Counted from the stretch's first letter, positions 1-9,146 are shown. The stretch: DNA of 64,000 nt from Chryseobacterium sp. JUb7 (GCF_024806495.1 NZ_JANUFF010000014.1:1-64000); one strand, 5' to 3'. Program-made: numbers and translations. The notes: generated by a model from the letters alone, not told the origin.

Positions 1-24
1 TATAAACAATTAAAATTCAAAATC

Positions 25-204
25 ATGTACAAAATCAAATTAACAAAAGGATTACAAATCAACAAAGAGCAAATCAGCAAACTGCAGGAAGCACAAATGA
101 ACAGCCTGAAAGGGGGAACTAATAAAATCCAAAATCCGTCTCAGTCTTGCGGACAGTGTTCTTGTGATGGAGTGACTCAGGTAGCTACGAAAATCGCAAG
201 ATAA
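25..204 (+). CDS. Class I lanthipeptide-type precursor peptide (59 aa, GG leader)
   Basis: A 59-residue peptide. The leader is rich in Lys, Gln and Leu and ends in Leu-Lys-Gly-Gly (residues 28-31). The predicted core is residues 32-59, with Cys42, Cys45 and Cys47 and Ser/Thr at 32, 39, 41, 46, 51 and 55, as needed to form lanthionine rings. The leader resembles Bacteroidota natural-product precursors cut after Gly-Gly by C39-peptidase exporters, and such an exporter is encoded at 6651. LanB and LanC homologues follow immediately, which is the main reason for the lanthipeptide call. Ring pattern and activity cannot be deduced. Further precursors could lie before position 1. Confidence 0.85.
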   Translation: MYKIKLTKGLQINKEQISKLQEAQMNSLKGGTNKIQNPSQSCGQCSCDGVTQVATKIAR

Positions 205-213
205 TTCAATCCC

Positions 214-257
214 TATAAAAAGAGGGAGATCTTAAAATTCCCTCCCTCTTTTTTTTT
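214..257 (+). terminator. Hairpin plus T-run between precursor and modification genes
   Basis: GAGGGAG (222-228) pairs with CTCCCTC (242-248), extended by A/T pairs, and is followed by a run of T to 257. It looks like an intrinsic terminator. Because the modification genes start 30 bases later on the same strand, it probably acts as a leaky attenuator that keeps precursor mRNA in excess over the enzymes (inference). Confidence 0.8.
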
Positions 258-287
258 AAATCTATATAATCTCATAGCTCTCAGATC

Positions 288-1460
288 ATGCAAAAAGAAA
301 AACAAATCATCTCAGAAATAGAAAAATGTATCCGCGAAAAAGATGCTGTACTTACCAGTATTGGTCTTAATAACGGGATTTTAAGTGCTTCAATGTTTTA
401 TTATTATCATTATCTAATGACTCAAGAATCAGAATCTTTAGAATTGGTTACACATTACATAGAGAAGTCTTTATCTGTTCTTACGGAAGATTATGAAAGT
501 TTTCATTTTAATGATGAAATCAGAGAGCTAGGATTATATATACTGTTCTTAAAAAAGCAGGGTATCTTAGATAACGATACAGATTCTTTACTAGAAAATA
601 TTGATGAAATACTGGAAGAGATATTGATTCAAAAAACAGAGAAAGGCGATCTTGATTTAACAAGTGGCTTCCCGAGTATTGCGAAGTACTTCGTTTTGAG
701 AAATCTTGGTGATAAAAGATATTTATTGCAAAAAACCCTTGATAAAGTTATAGAACTGGCAAAATCTCACGAAACCGGAAGTTATTGGGTATTTGATCTG
801 CGGAATAGAGAAGACCCTTATATAGAACTCGGTATGGGACATGGAGTAACAGGTGTTGTGAATTATCTTTTATTCCTTTATAAAAACAATATCTATAATG
901 ACGAATCTCTACGATTGATTCATGAGGGATTATCATTTATCTGGACCTGCAAAGAACACGATTCTGAAAACATAAATCTTTTCCCATTCAATGCATTTGA
1001 AGACATCTATATCGATTATCATAACCTGGCTTACGGCGAAATAGGTATAGGCTATACTTTTTACAATGCAGGAGTTATACTAAGCCATAAAGACTATTGT
1101 GATAAAGGATTATACATTTTATTACATACTGCTAAATTTAAAGATACCGATCAATCCAGTATTCTGGAACCGGGACTTATTTACGGCTCGGCAGGGCTAT
1201 CCGCTCTGTATAACAATATACATCATCTTACGGGGCATGATAATTTTTTAGAAGCCAAAGATTATTGGCATCAGCACATGCTTCAGTACCAAAACAATGA
1301 AAATTCCAGCTGGGCAGGATTTAGTGCTTATTACAGCAAACAATACGACAGCGTACAAATGGCCTTAGGGCAAGGCATTACAGGAGTCGGGATTACCCTG
1401 ATGACTGATATGATCAACACCAAACACGACTATATCTCATTTTATAACTATCATCTATAA
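288..1460 (+). CDS. LanC-like protein lacking zinc ligands (390 aa)
   Basis: A lanthionine-cyclase-like protein whose Gly-rich helical repeats match the seven-repeat LanC toroid. The repeat that carries His212 in NisC is present as Gly-His-Gly-Val-Thr-Gly (His185), and a candidate for the NisC Asp141 repeat lies in Leu-Asp-Leu-Thr-Ser-Gly. The zinc site is gone: the Trp-Cys-Tyr-Gly repeat reads Leu-Ala-Tyr-Gly (Ala248) and the Cys-His-Gly repeat reads Ile-Tyr-Gly (298-300). Alone it should not bind the catalytic zinc. Its stop overlaps the start of the next LanC-like gene by one base, so the two are translationally coupled and may work as a pair. It could instead be a substrate-binding pseudoenzyme. 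Confidence 0.8.
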   Translation: MQKEKQIISEIEKCIREKDAVLTSIGLNNGILSASMFYYYHYLMTQESESLELVTHYIEKSLSVLTEDYESFHFNDEIRELGLYILFLKKQGILDNDTDSLLENIDEILEEILIQKTEKGDLDLTSGFPSIAKYFVLRNLGDKRYLLQKTLDKVIELAKSHETGSYWVFDLRNREDPYIELGMGHGVTGVVNYLLFLYKNNIYNDESLRLIHEGLSFIWTCKEHDSENINLFPFNAFEDIYIDYHNLAYGEIGIGYTFYNAGVILSHKDYCDKGLYILLHTAKFKDTDQSSILEPGLIYGSAGLSALYNNIHHLTGHDNFLEAKDYWHQHMLQYQNNENSSWAGFSAYYSKQYDSVQMALGQGITGVGITLMTDMINTKHDYISFYNYHL

Positions 1461-2617
1461 TGGAAACACTATCTTATCAAAACAGGACCGAAATTCTTAA
1501 TGAATACGACCAGAAAATACTTGATTTTGATTATAGCACATTACCGGACGGATTGTTATTTGGAAAACTGGGATTACTGCTTTATTTTTTAGCCAACTAT
1601 GAAGTCAATAAAAAAGAAGAATATATAAACAAAGTAGGCGCCATTCTGGAAGAAGTTTTTGCAAACTGCAATGAGCAGAAAGAAGACAATGTATATGCGT
1701 TACCTACTCTATCTAAAGGAATGACAGGCTTAGGCATTATTCTGGATTTACTAAAAAAAGACGGATTAATAGATGATGATTTTGATGAACAAATCAATGA
1801 AATCGGAGAAATTATTTTCAATCAGTCTGTTAAAATGCTGCAGGAAGACAATTACACCTTTTTTGACGGACCGATAGGAAATTTACATTATTTCAACACC
1901 ATCAAAAACGAAAAATACAGCAATGGAATTGTAGACATTCTCTATGATGAATGCATTTCCAAACCTATTCCATTTGAAAATAAACTCAATGACAGTTTTA
2001 CAGATGGTATCAACTTAGGATTCAATTACGGCTATCTTTCTATTGTTAATAATCTTTTATCACTTCCTGTGATCACGGAGAAAGCAAAATATATTATTGA
2101 CAACTGTATGAATTTTATTATCTCAAATTTTGATATTCATGAAATAGAAAATGCCAAAATATATAAACCATACAACTATAAAGGAACACCGGAGCTTTTA
2201 AAACCTTTCCACAACAACAGGCTTTGCTGGTGTAACAGCGACCTCTCTTTCTCCTATCTTCTTTATAAAACAGGAGAAACATTACAAAACGAAAACTATA
2301 AGAAATGGGCTCATGAGATCGGAATGGAAACCACCAAAAGAAAGGTGATGGCAAACACGGGAATAGAATTAATCCACTATTGCCACGGAACTTCAGGACT
2401 CGTTCAGCTCTATCACGAAATCGATCAAAAAGACGGCCAGCCCAACTATAAAGAAGCAAAAAACTTCTGGATGAAAAGATCGATAGAAATTTTGGAAAAC
2501 GAAATAGACCAGCCATTCACAGAACAGGATGCTTCTTTAATCTTCGGAAAAATAGGAGCCTTAATCGCCCTTAACGATACTATTGAAAAAACTAAATATC
2601 TAAAATTTTTACTGTAA
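1460..2617 (+). CDS. LanC-like cyclase with zinc ligands (385 aa)
   Basis: Second LanC-family protein, predicted to catalyse or assist addition of Cys thiols to Dha/Dhb. It keeps the zinc ligands: Cys258 in the Cys-Trp-Cys motif, and Cys308-His309 in the Cys-His-Gly motif. The repeat equivalent to NisC His212 reads Gly-Phe-Asn-Tyr-Gly, with Tyr190 where the His should be. It therefore holds the metal site while the upstream paralogue holds the acid/base-type His. The 385-residue length is usual for LanC. It follows the first LanC with a one-base TAATG overlap and ends 1 base before the monooxygenase gene. Family assignment is firm; independent cyclase activity is uncertain. Confidence 0.85.
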   Translation: METLSYQNRTEILNEYDQKILDFDYSTLPDGLLFGKLGLLLYFLANYEVNKKEEYINKVGAILEEVFANCNEQKEDNVYALPTLSKGMTGLGIILDLLKKDGLIDDDFDEQINEIGEIIFNQSVKMLQEDNYTFFDGPIGNLHYFNTIKNEKYSNGIVDILYDECISKPIPFENKLNDSFTDGINLGFNYGYLSIVNNLLSLPVITEKAKYIIDNCMNFIISNFDIHEIENAKIYKPYNYKGTPELLKPFHNNRLCWCNSDLSFSYLLYKTGETLQNENYKKWAHEIGMETTKRKVMANTGIELIHYCHGTSGLVQLYHEIDQKDGQPNYKEAKNFWMKRSIEILENEIDQPFTEQDASLIFGKIGALIALNDTIEKTKYLKFLL

Positions 2618-2618
2618 C

Positions 2619-3569
2619 ATGAAAACAAAAAGCATAGGATTACTAGAACTGGGATACAGAAGCGGCAAAGACTCAATCACTGCTCTTAACGACGTAGTAG
2701 ATTATGCCCTTCATGCAGAAAGACTTGGATACAGCAGATTCTGGCTGGCAGAGCACCACTACCCGAATATCAAGAATCTTGCCTTCTCAAATCCGGATAT
2801 CGTGATTGCCATGATCGCCGGAATGACAGAAAAAATAAGAGTGGGATCCGCAGGAACTTCTGTTCCAAGCTATTCTCCATATGCAGTGGTGACCAATTAT
2901 AAATTGATGAACAATATATTCGACGGAAGGATTGATCTTGGATTATCCAAAGGAGTTCCGGAAAGCGAACATACCAAAAACCTCTTAAATCCGCAGATGC
3001 TGGAAAAAGGAATCAGAAATGTATTTAAAGAGAATACAGAAGAAATTCACAATCTCCTTTATTCAGAAGAAGAAAAAAATGAAAAACAGGGTATCCTGAT
3101 TCCTCCATACCGTGGACTGATTCCCGATCTTTGGTACCTTTCTTCTTCTTTAAGCAATGTAGAAGATGCTGTAAATCTACACGCTAACTATTGTGTGTCT
3201 ACCTTTCATGGCAACGGAAGATTTTTGGAAAATCTAGAAGATAAAAAAGAAGAAATCAACAGATATAAAACTTCATTTTTAGAAAAAAACGGCTTTATCC
3301 CTAAAGTTTCTCTGGCTCTGGCTGTCAATTTTGCAGAAAATCATACTATAAAAACGGATGCCGAACAGAAATCTGAGTCATTTAAAATTCTTGATCTCAA
3401 CTTTGAAGAATTTTATGAAATGATTGAAAATCTGGATGAAAAACTGGCCGTTGATGAATTCATTTTATACGATACAGAAGGCGACAGTGAAATAAAAACA
3501 GCCAATGCCGAAATGATAAGTAATTACTATAACCTGCAATCTATTGAACATGAAAACGCAACTCGATAA
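2619..3569 (+). CDS. Luciferase-like (LLM class) flavin-dependent oxidoreductase (316 aa)
   Basis: A TIM-barrel luciferase-like monooxygenase. Evidence includes the N-terminal Phe-Trp-Leu-Ala-Glu-His-His segment, the Gly-Ser-Ala-Gly-Thr strand, and the Arg-Ile-Asp-Leu-Gly-Leu-Ser-Lys-Gly flavin-site segment. It sits inside the lanthipeptide operon, 1 base after lanC and overlapping lanB, so a tailoring role on the peptide is likely. Luciferase-like F420-dependent reductases that convert dehydroalanine to D-Ala (LanJC type) are known in actinomycete lanthipeptide clusters. Bacteroidota generally lack F420, so an FMN-dependent oxidation or reduction is the more cautious proposal. The exact reaction is unknown. 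Confidence 0.8.
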   Translation: MKTKSIGLLELGYRSGKDSITALNDVVDYALHAERLGYSRFWLAEHHYPNIKNLAFSNPDIVIAMIAGMTEKIRVGSAGTSVPSYSPYAVVTNYKLMNNIFDGRIDLGLSKGVPESEHTKNLLNPQMLEKGIRNVFKENTEEIHNLLYSEEEKNEKQGILIPPYRGLIPDLWYLSSSLSNVEDAVNLHANYCVSTFHGNGRFLENLEDKKEEINRYKTSFLEKNGFIPKVSLALAVNFAENHTIKTDAEQKSESFKILDLNFEEFYEMIENLDEKLAVDEFILYDTEGDSEIKTANAEMISNYYNLQSIEHENATR

Positions 3570-6500
3570 TATAAATGTTGGTTTTATGAGGAACGCTTTG
3601 TACTCACTAAAACAATTTAAAGATATTCCCAAGAATACAACCGATCTCGATCAATTCGTTTTAGAATTATGGAATGACAACATATTTAGAGAATCTATTT
3701 TTCTGGCTTCTTACGAGCTGTACAACGAGTGGGCTAGATTATGTCAGGATGATCCATCTTTATCTGCGGCGAAGAGAAATAAAATCAACAATTCTATTCT
3801 GAAATATTATATCAGAATTACCACAAGATCTACTCCGTTCGGGACATTTGCTTCTCATTCTGCTTTTGAACTGAATTCAGAAAACGAAAATATTAAAGTC
3901 GAAAATATGAATTCTATCAGTCGGTATACGACATTGGATTTATCTTTTCTTTTTCAGGTTATTGCATTAATTAACAGGGATTTTCCGGAAGTTCACGAGT
4001 ATGCACTTAATGATTCGATTTATAAATTGGGTGACTATTACCGATACATTGAAACAACTATACAGAACGAAAAAAGAATCTACACCTTAAGTTCATTAGA
4101 AAAAGATGAACTTCTGGACTTCCTTGTTGAAGCGACCACCAACAGACATTATTCATTCGAAAATCTGGTCACTCTGGTTACTGAAAATGTGGAAGGCGTT
4201 TCTGATGAAGACGCGAGATATTATATCTTTGGACTTATTGATGCCCAATTCTTCAAAAGTACTTTTGATATTTGTTTAAATGAGCATTCTCCTTTACACC
4301 AGATCATTGAATATCTAAATCCCAAAAAAGATATTCACGATGATTTAGAAAGATACCTGAACAACCTCATCAAAATAGAAAGTCTTCTGGAAACATTAAA
4401 TTCCGGGGTAGGACAATCTCAGGAGTATTATGATGAAATTTTTGCTCTTGCCAATCAGTTTTCCATTCTTTATGACAGAAAATACCTGATCAATTCTTCT
4501 TTAAAAAGAAATCTTGATTTTTCACCGGTTTCCAAAGAAGATCTTTCAAAAATTAAAAAAGCAATCAATACCCTATCCTGCTTTTATGATAAAGAAAGTG
4601 AAATTATTAATGAAAATTTAGAAAAATTCAAAGCCGCATTTTATTCGCGTTATGAAGAAAGCCTGGTTCCTTTAGTTGAGGTTCTGGACAATGAAAGCGG
4701 CATCGGATATATACAAGAGCAAAATAGCGAAAATGATTTTTCCTCTTTACTGGATACATTGAGCTGGCCGAATATTGATAGTGATTCATTCACGATTATG
4801 TATAACAAAAAGATACACGAATTCTGGAGAAGAATAATCAATAAATCGAATATTAACGGTGATTCTGAGATCGACTTAAGCCAGCAGGATATCAACAGTA
4901 TTACCAGTTCTGAAGATATCAGTCTTTCGAAATCTTTATCTGTTATGGTACAGAAAGTTTCGGATAAAATCATGGTATCTTCCGTAGGAGGTACAAGTGC
5001 AGCCAATCTTATTGCCCGATTTTCCAATGAAGACGAAGGCATCCTGGCTCCGATAAACAGAATTATTAAAGAAGAGCAAAACGATGATCATTTCATCTAT
5101 GTGGAATTGCTGCATTTACCCGATAACAGAGTCGGAAATATACTTCTGAGACAGGTAAAAAGAGGAAATCAACTATCTTATCTTACCAAAGCTTCAAGTT
5201 CAGAAAACACGATTACCCTGACCGATCTGTATATTAAAATGAATAACAGCAGGGTGGTTTTATTCCATAAAGAACTCAATAAAGAAGTCAAAATTTTCCA
5301 TTCTACTGCGCATAATTTTGATTACAATTCCCTTCCGGTCTATCAGTTTTTGTGTGACCTGCAAAATCAGGATGTATCAGCAGCATTGACTCTGAACATT
5401 GGAGAAACTAATTATTTAATGTACGATCATATTCCCCGCATCACATTCGGCAGCGATATTATTTTCACACCGGCGTTATGGAGAGTATATCAAAATGAGG
5501 TGGCAGGAATTAAGGTTAAAAATAATGCAGAAAGTACTAAAGCTTTAAAGCAGTACCTTTCAGATAAAAAAATAAGTCGATATTTTTTCATTTCTCAGGG
5601 TGATAATAAACTACTGATTGACTCTGAAAACGAAAATTTATTATTATTTCTTGTGGATGAACTGAGATCGAAAGAAATTGTAACATTAACGGAATGTCTT
5701 TATAACCTCGATACGGATGAATTCAACAATGAAATTATCATCCCGATGATCAACAGAAATCATAAAGCTTTAAAAACCTCACTGGACGAGCATGTCTTAA
5801 ATGGTCATATTTCCGACACTAAATTCATTCCCGGAAACAAGTGGCTGTATTACAAAATTTATTGCGGAAGCAAGTTTTCAGACAAAATACTTCAGGATGT
5901 TTTCCCAGGTCTTTTACCTCAGCTGAGTGAAGAAGATATCATCAAAAAATGGTTTTATATCAGATACAATGATCCGGATAATCATATCAGACTAAGACTG
6001 GAAATCAATGATAATGATTTGACCAATACTGCTAAAATCATTACCTCTTTCAATGACTATTTTGATAAATACATCACTGAAGGTATTGTGAATAAAGTAG
6101 AAATGGGGACCTACGACAGAGAATATGAAAGATATGAAGGCGAGTTTATCGATGTGGCAGAACATATTTTTCACTACGACAGTGTTTTGTCTGTCAACCT
6201 GTTAAAAAATATTCAGAACAACGATGATCTTTGGTTGTATGCGATTAAGAGTATCGATACCTATTTTAATGTTTTTGATCTTGATTTAGATAAAAGATAT
6301 GAGGTGATCAATAAGCTGTACACCGGGTTCCAAAAAGAATTCAATGTAGACAGCAATCTTAAAAAACAGCTCGATCTGAAATACAGAAACAATCTGAATA
6401 TCATCAGTGAAATTGTAGAGACAGAGAATAGCGATTCTTATTTCTCAAACTTTGTAGCCTTAGTTACAGAAAACTGCAGAGAAATAGAAGATCTGAAGAC

Positions 6501-6654
6501 CGCACAAAGGGAAAGATTAGTCAGCAGTTTCATTCATATGCATATCAACAGACTGATCAGATCCAGACACAGAATGCACGAACTGATTATTTACGGCATT
6601 GTAGAAAAGTATTACAAAATGAAAATCGGTAAAAGAAAATATCTAGTATCATGA
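3550..6654 (+). CDS. LanB lanthipeptide dehydratase (1034 aa)
   Basis: Full-length class I dehydratase, which glutamylates Ser/Thr of the precursor using Glu-tRNA and then eliminates glutamate to give Dha/Dhb. The N-terminal Lant_dehydr domain carries Arg-Ser-Thr-Pro-Phe-Gly-Thr-Phe-Ala at residues 93-101. The C-terminal SpaB_C-like elimination domain begins near residue 760 (Lys-Trp-Leu-Tyr-Tyr-Lys) and includes an Arg-Tyr-Asn-Asp-Pro-Asp-Asn-His-Ile-Arg segment. I chose the ATG at 3550 over the in-frame TTG two codons upstream. The gene starts inside the end of the monooxygenase gene and its stop overlaps the exporter start by 4 bases. Unlike the pinensin pathway, the dehydratase is not split. 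Confidence 0.93.
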   Translation: MKTQLDNINVGFMRNALYSLKQFKDIPKNTTDLDQFVLELWNDNIFRESIFLASYELYNEWARLCQDDPSLSAAKRNKINNSILKYYIRITTRSTPFGTFASHSAFELNSENENIKVENMNSISRYTTLDLSFLFQVIALINRDFPEVHEYALNDSIYKLGDYYRYIETTIQNEKRIYTLSSLEKDELLDFLVEATTNRHYSFENLVTLVTENVEGVSDEDARYYIFGLIDAQFFKSTFDICLNEHSPLHQIIEYLNPKKDIHDDLERYLNNLIKIESLLETLNSGVGQSQEYYDEIFALANQFSILYDRKYLINSSLKRNLDFSPVSKEDLSKIKKAINTLSCFYDKESEIINENLEKFKAAFYSRYEESLVPLVEVLDNESGIGYIQEQNSENDFSSLLDTLSWPNIDSDSFTIMYNKKIHEFWRRIINKSNINGDSEIDLSQQDINSITSSEDISLSKSLSVMVQKVSDKIMVSSVGGTSAANLIARFSNEDEGILAPINRIIKEEQNDDHFIYVELLHLPDNRVGNILLRQVKRGNQLSYLTKASSSENTITLTDLYIKMNNSRVVLFHKELNKEVKIFHSTAHNFDYNSLPVYQFLCDLQNQDVSAALTLNIGETNYLMYDHIPRITFGSDIIFTPALWRVYQNEVAGIKVKNNAESTKALKQYLSDKKISRYFFISQGDNKLLIDSENENLLLFLVDELRSKEIVTLTECLYNLDTDEFNNEIIIPMINRNHKALKTSLDEHVLNGHISDTKFIPGNKWLYYKIYCGSKFSDKILQDVFPGLLPQLSEEDIIKKWFYIRYNDPDNHIRLRLEINDNDLTNTAKIITSFNDYFDKYITEGIVNKVEMGTYDREYERYEGEFIDVAEHIFHYDSVLSVNLLKNIQNNDDLWLYAIKSIDTYFNVFDLDLDKRYEVINKLYTGFQKEFNVDSNLKKQLDLKYRNNLNIISEIVETENSDSYFSNFVALVTENCREIEDLKTAQRERLVSSFIHMHINRLIRSRHRMHELIIYGIVEKYYKMKIGKRKYLVS

Positions 6655-8861
6655 AGCTAAAATTTATCCCTCAACACGACCAAATGGACTGTGGTCCAGC
6701 ATGTATCGCAATGGTAGCTTCCTACTTCGGTAAGAACATTCCGCTCCGTTTCTTAAAAGAAAATGCCAATCTGTCAAGAGAAGGGGTAAGCTTACTAAGC
6801 ATCAGCGAATTGTGCGAAGATATTGGATTTGAAACCTATCCCGCAAAATTAACACTGAAAACGCTGGATGAAAATGGTAGCTTACCGTGTATCCTTCATT
6901 GGAACAAAAACCATTTTGTAGTACTGCTTGATGTAAAGAAAAGCCTTATTACAGGCAAAAAAAGATATAAAATTGCCGATCCCAGCCATGGAATGATCTG
7001 GATGAGTGAAAAAGATTTTCTGAAAAGCTGGCTGTCAGACGGAGAAGAGGGAGTGGCACTTTTTGTAAGCCCTACCAACAGTTTTTATCAGCAGACCTTC
7101 CCTGAGGAAGAAAAAATAAGCCTTTCTTTTGCTTTAAAATATTTTAAGGAGCATAAAAAGAAATTCCTTTTCCTTTGCGGAATGCTTTTAATCGGAAGCT
7201 GTCTGAGCCTTGTTTTTCCTTTTCTTACGCAAAACCTTATCGATAAAGGGGTAAATACAAAGGATATTAATATTATCACAGTTATTCTTATTTCTCAGAT
7301 CGTGTTATATGTAGGAAGTATCACTATAGAAATTTTAAGAAACTGGCTGATGCTGTATATCGGAACAAGAATAAGCATTTCTATTATTTCAGACTTTCTG
7401 AAGAAAATGCTGCTCCTTCCGATGGGATTTTTCGATACCAAAACGAAAGGAGACTTTACCCAAAGAATACAGGATAATGAAAGAATTGAAGATTTCCTGA
7501 CTTCCCAGAGTCTGATGACCTTCTTCTCAATGATCACATTCCTTGTCTTTTTCGGCGTACTTTGGTATTATAATGTCTCGATTGTATTGATTTATTCTGC
7601 TTTAACAGCTTTATCATTGGGTTGGGCTCAATATTGGCTAAAGAAAAGAGAAATATTAGATTATTACCGTTTCAGAGAGAAAGGAGAAAGCCAGGAAAGT
7701 GTTTATGAAATTCTGAATGGTGTTTCAGAAATGAAATTAAACCAATTTGAAGATTATAAAAGACAGGAATGGGAAGGTATTCAGAATAAACTTTTCAAAA
7801 CAACCCTTCGTATCTTAAAAATTGACCAGTATCAGTTTTCAGGATTTGAATTCCTTAACCAGTTAAAAAATATATTAGTTACTTTCTTTGCTGCATTACA
7901 GGTTGTAAAAGGAAATATGACGATTGGGGAATTATTGGCTATTTCTTATATCATAGGTCAGCTGAACTCTCCTGTCAATCAAATGATTTCATTTTTCCGT
8001 TCGCTACAGGATGCTAAATTGAGTCTTTCAAGACTAAACGAAGTTCAAAATCATGAGGAAGAAGAAAAAGAAGGGATGAAAGCTCTTTCAGTAAACAATA
8101 CAACCATAAAAAATGAAGAAGAAAGAGGAATCACCTTAAACAATGTTTCTTTCCAGTATGAAGGTCCGAAATCACAATTTGTTTTAAAAGATGTCAATCT
8201 TTTTATTCCTGAAGGTAAAGTCACAGCCATCGTCGGAGCCAGCGGAAGCGGTAAAACGACATTGATGAAATTATTATTAAAATTTTATGATCCTACTTAC
8301 GGGTCGATTCATTACAATGATGATGACATTCTTACTTTGTCACCGAAAAGCATCAGAGAAAACTATGGAGTCGTTATGCAGGATGGGTTTATTTTCTCAG
8401 ACACTATAGAAAGAAATATTGCAACCAGCGAAGTAGAAATCAACACCCGAAAAATGGAAAATGCAGTAAGAGTGGCCAATATCTCATCTTTCATTGATAA
8501 CCTTCCTTTAGGTTATAATACCAAGATCGGAGCTGCAGGAAACGGAATTTCAGGAGGTCAGAAACAGAGAGTGCTTATCGCAAGATCGGTATACAAAAAT
8601 CCTCATTTCATCCTATTTGATGAAGCTACTTCTGCTTTGGATGCTGAAAACGAAAAAATAATCCATGATAATTTACAGGAATTCTTCAAAGGTAAAACCG
8701 TAATTATCGTAGCCCACCGTTTAAGTACCGTAAAAAATGCAGATCAGATTATTGTTTTAAAAAACGGATCTGTAGTTGAAAAAGGAAATCACCAGGATCT
8801 TGTGAACAGAAAAGCAGATTATTACAGTCTTGTCAAAAATCAGCTTGAACTGGGCAATTAA
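6651..8861 (+). CDS. C39 peptidase-containing ABC exporter (PCAT, 736 aa)
   Basis: Inner-membrane transporter that cuts GG leaders and exports the peptide. The N-terminal C39 cysteine protease has catalytic Cys14 (Gln-Met-Asp-Cys-Gly-Pro-Ala-Cys), His88 (Asn-His-Phe-Val-Val-Leu) and Asp110 (Ala-Asp-Pro-Ser-His-Gly). A six-helix membrane domain follows, then an ATPase with Walker A Gly-Ala-Ser-Gly-Ser-Gly-Lys-Thr-Thr, signature Ile-Ser-Gly-Gly-Gln-Lys-Gln-Arg and Walker B Phe-Ile-Leu-Phe-Asp-Glu-Ala. It is the last gene of the lan operon. The Gly-Gly precursor at 25 is the obvious substrate. The second PCAT at 9409 has an almost identical C-terminal stretch. Confidence 0.95.
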   Translation: MKLKFIPQHDQMDCGPACIAMVASYFGKNIPLRFLKENANLSREGVSLLSISELCEDIGFETYPAKLTLKTLDENGSLPCILHWNKNHFVVLLDVKKSLITGKKRYKIADPSHGMIWMSEKDFLKSWLSDGEEGVALFVSPTNSFYQQTFPEEEKISLSFALKYFKEHKKKFLFLCGMLLIGSCLSLVFPFLTQNLIDKGVNTKDINIITVILISQIVLYVGSITIEILRNWLMLYIGTRISISIISDFLKKMLLLPMGFFDTKTKGDFTQRIQDNERIEDFLTSQSLMTFFSMITFLVFFGVLWYYNVSIVLIYSALTALSLGWAQYWLKKREILDYYRFREKGESQESVYEILNGVSEMKLNQFEDYKRQEWEGIQNKLFKTTLRILKIDQYQFSGFEFLNQLKNILVTFFAALQVVKGNMTIGELLAISYIIGQLNSPVNQMISFFRSLQDAKLSLSRLNEVQNHEEEEKEGMKALSVNNTTIKNEEERGITLNNVSFQYEGPKSQFVLKDVNLFIPEGKVTAIVGASGSGKTTLMKLLLKFYDPTYGSIHYNDDDILTLSPKSIRENYGVVMQDGFIFSDTIERNIATSEVEINTRKMENAVRVANISSFIDNLPLGYNTKIGAAGNGISGGQKQRVLIARSVYKNPHFILFDEATSALDAENEKIIHDNLQEFFKGKTVIIVAHRLSTVKNADQIIVLKNGSVVEKGNHQDLVNRKADYYSLVKNQLELGN

Positions 8862-8899
8862 TTTAGGTTATCGTTTTTTAGATATATAGTTTTTATAGT

Positions 8900-8933
8900 A
8901 AAACTCCCTGGATATTTTTCAGGGAGTTTTCGT
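8900..8933 (+). terminator. Terminator of the lanthipeptide operon
   Basis: AAAACTCCCTG (8900-8910) pairs with CAGGGAGTTTT (8920-8930), leaving a 9-base loop and a short T-rich tail. It lies about 40 bases after the exporter stop and is placed to end the operon. Confidence 0.75.
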
Positions 8934-9118
8934 TGTATACCAACAAATATGGGCATTTTGAAAGGTATCAGAAAAAGGTAATCTACTTCATTCTCACAGG
9001 GGATTTCCACTACTAAACTGATTAGTCGATACTTAATCTGATAGTTACAATCAAATTGAATAACCTTAAAAGAGATTCAGTATTCACTAATTCAATTTAA
9101 CCTTTCATAAAAATAAAG

Positions 9119-9146
9119 GCACCTACAATATTGTAAGTGCTTTTTT
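9119..9146 (+). terminator. GCACCTACA/TGTAAGTGC hairpin with T6 tail
   Basis: GCACCTACA (9119-9127), loop ATAT, TGTAAGTGC (9132-9140), then six T. One C-A mismatch sits in the stem at the same place as in the tRNA terminator hairpin at 20437-20458, whose two arms are identical to these. It looks like an orphan terminator with no gene directly upstream, or a copy of a dispersed hairpin. Confidence 0.65.

Noticed and set aside
288..1460. First LanC-like gene as a pseudogene
   Set aside because: The frame is intact, full length and translationally coupled, and the non-zinc motifs are conserved, so a pseudoenzyme or partner subunit is more likely than decay.
2118..2516. 132-codon open frame on the - strand inside the second lanC gene
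   Set aside because: It is antisense to a well-supported LanC protein, rich in Phe/Ser/Arg without domain pattern, and has no promoter or neighbours.
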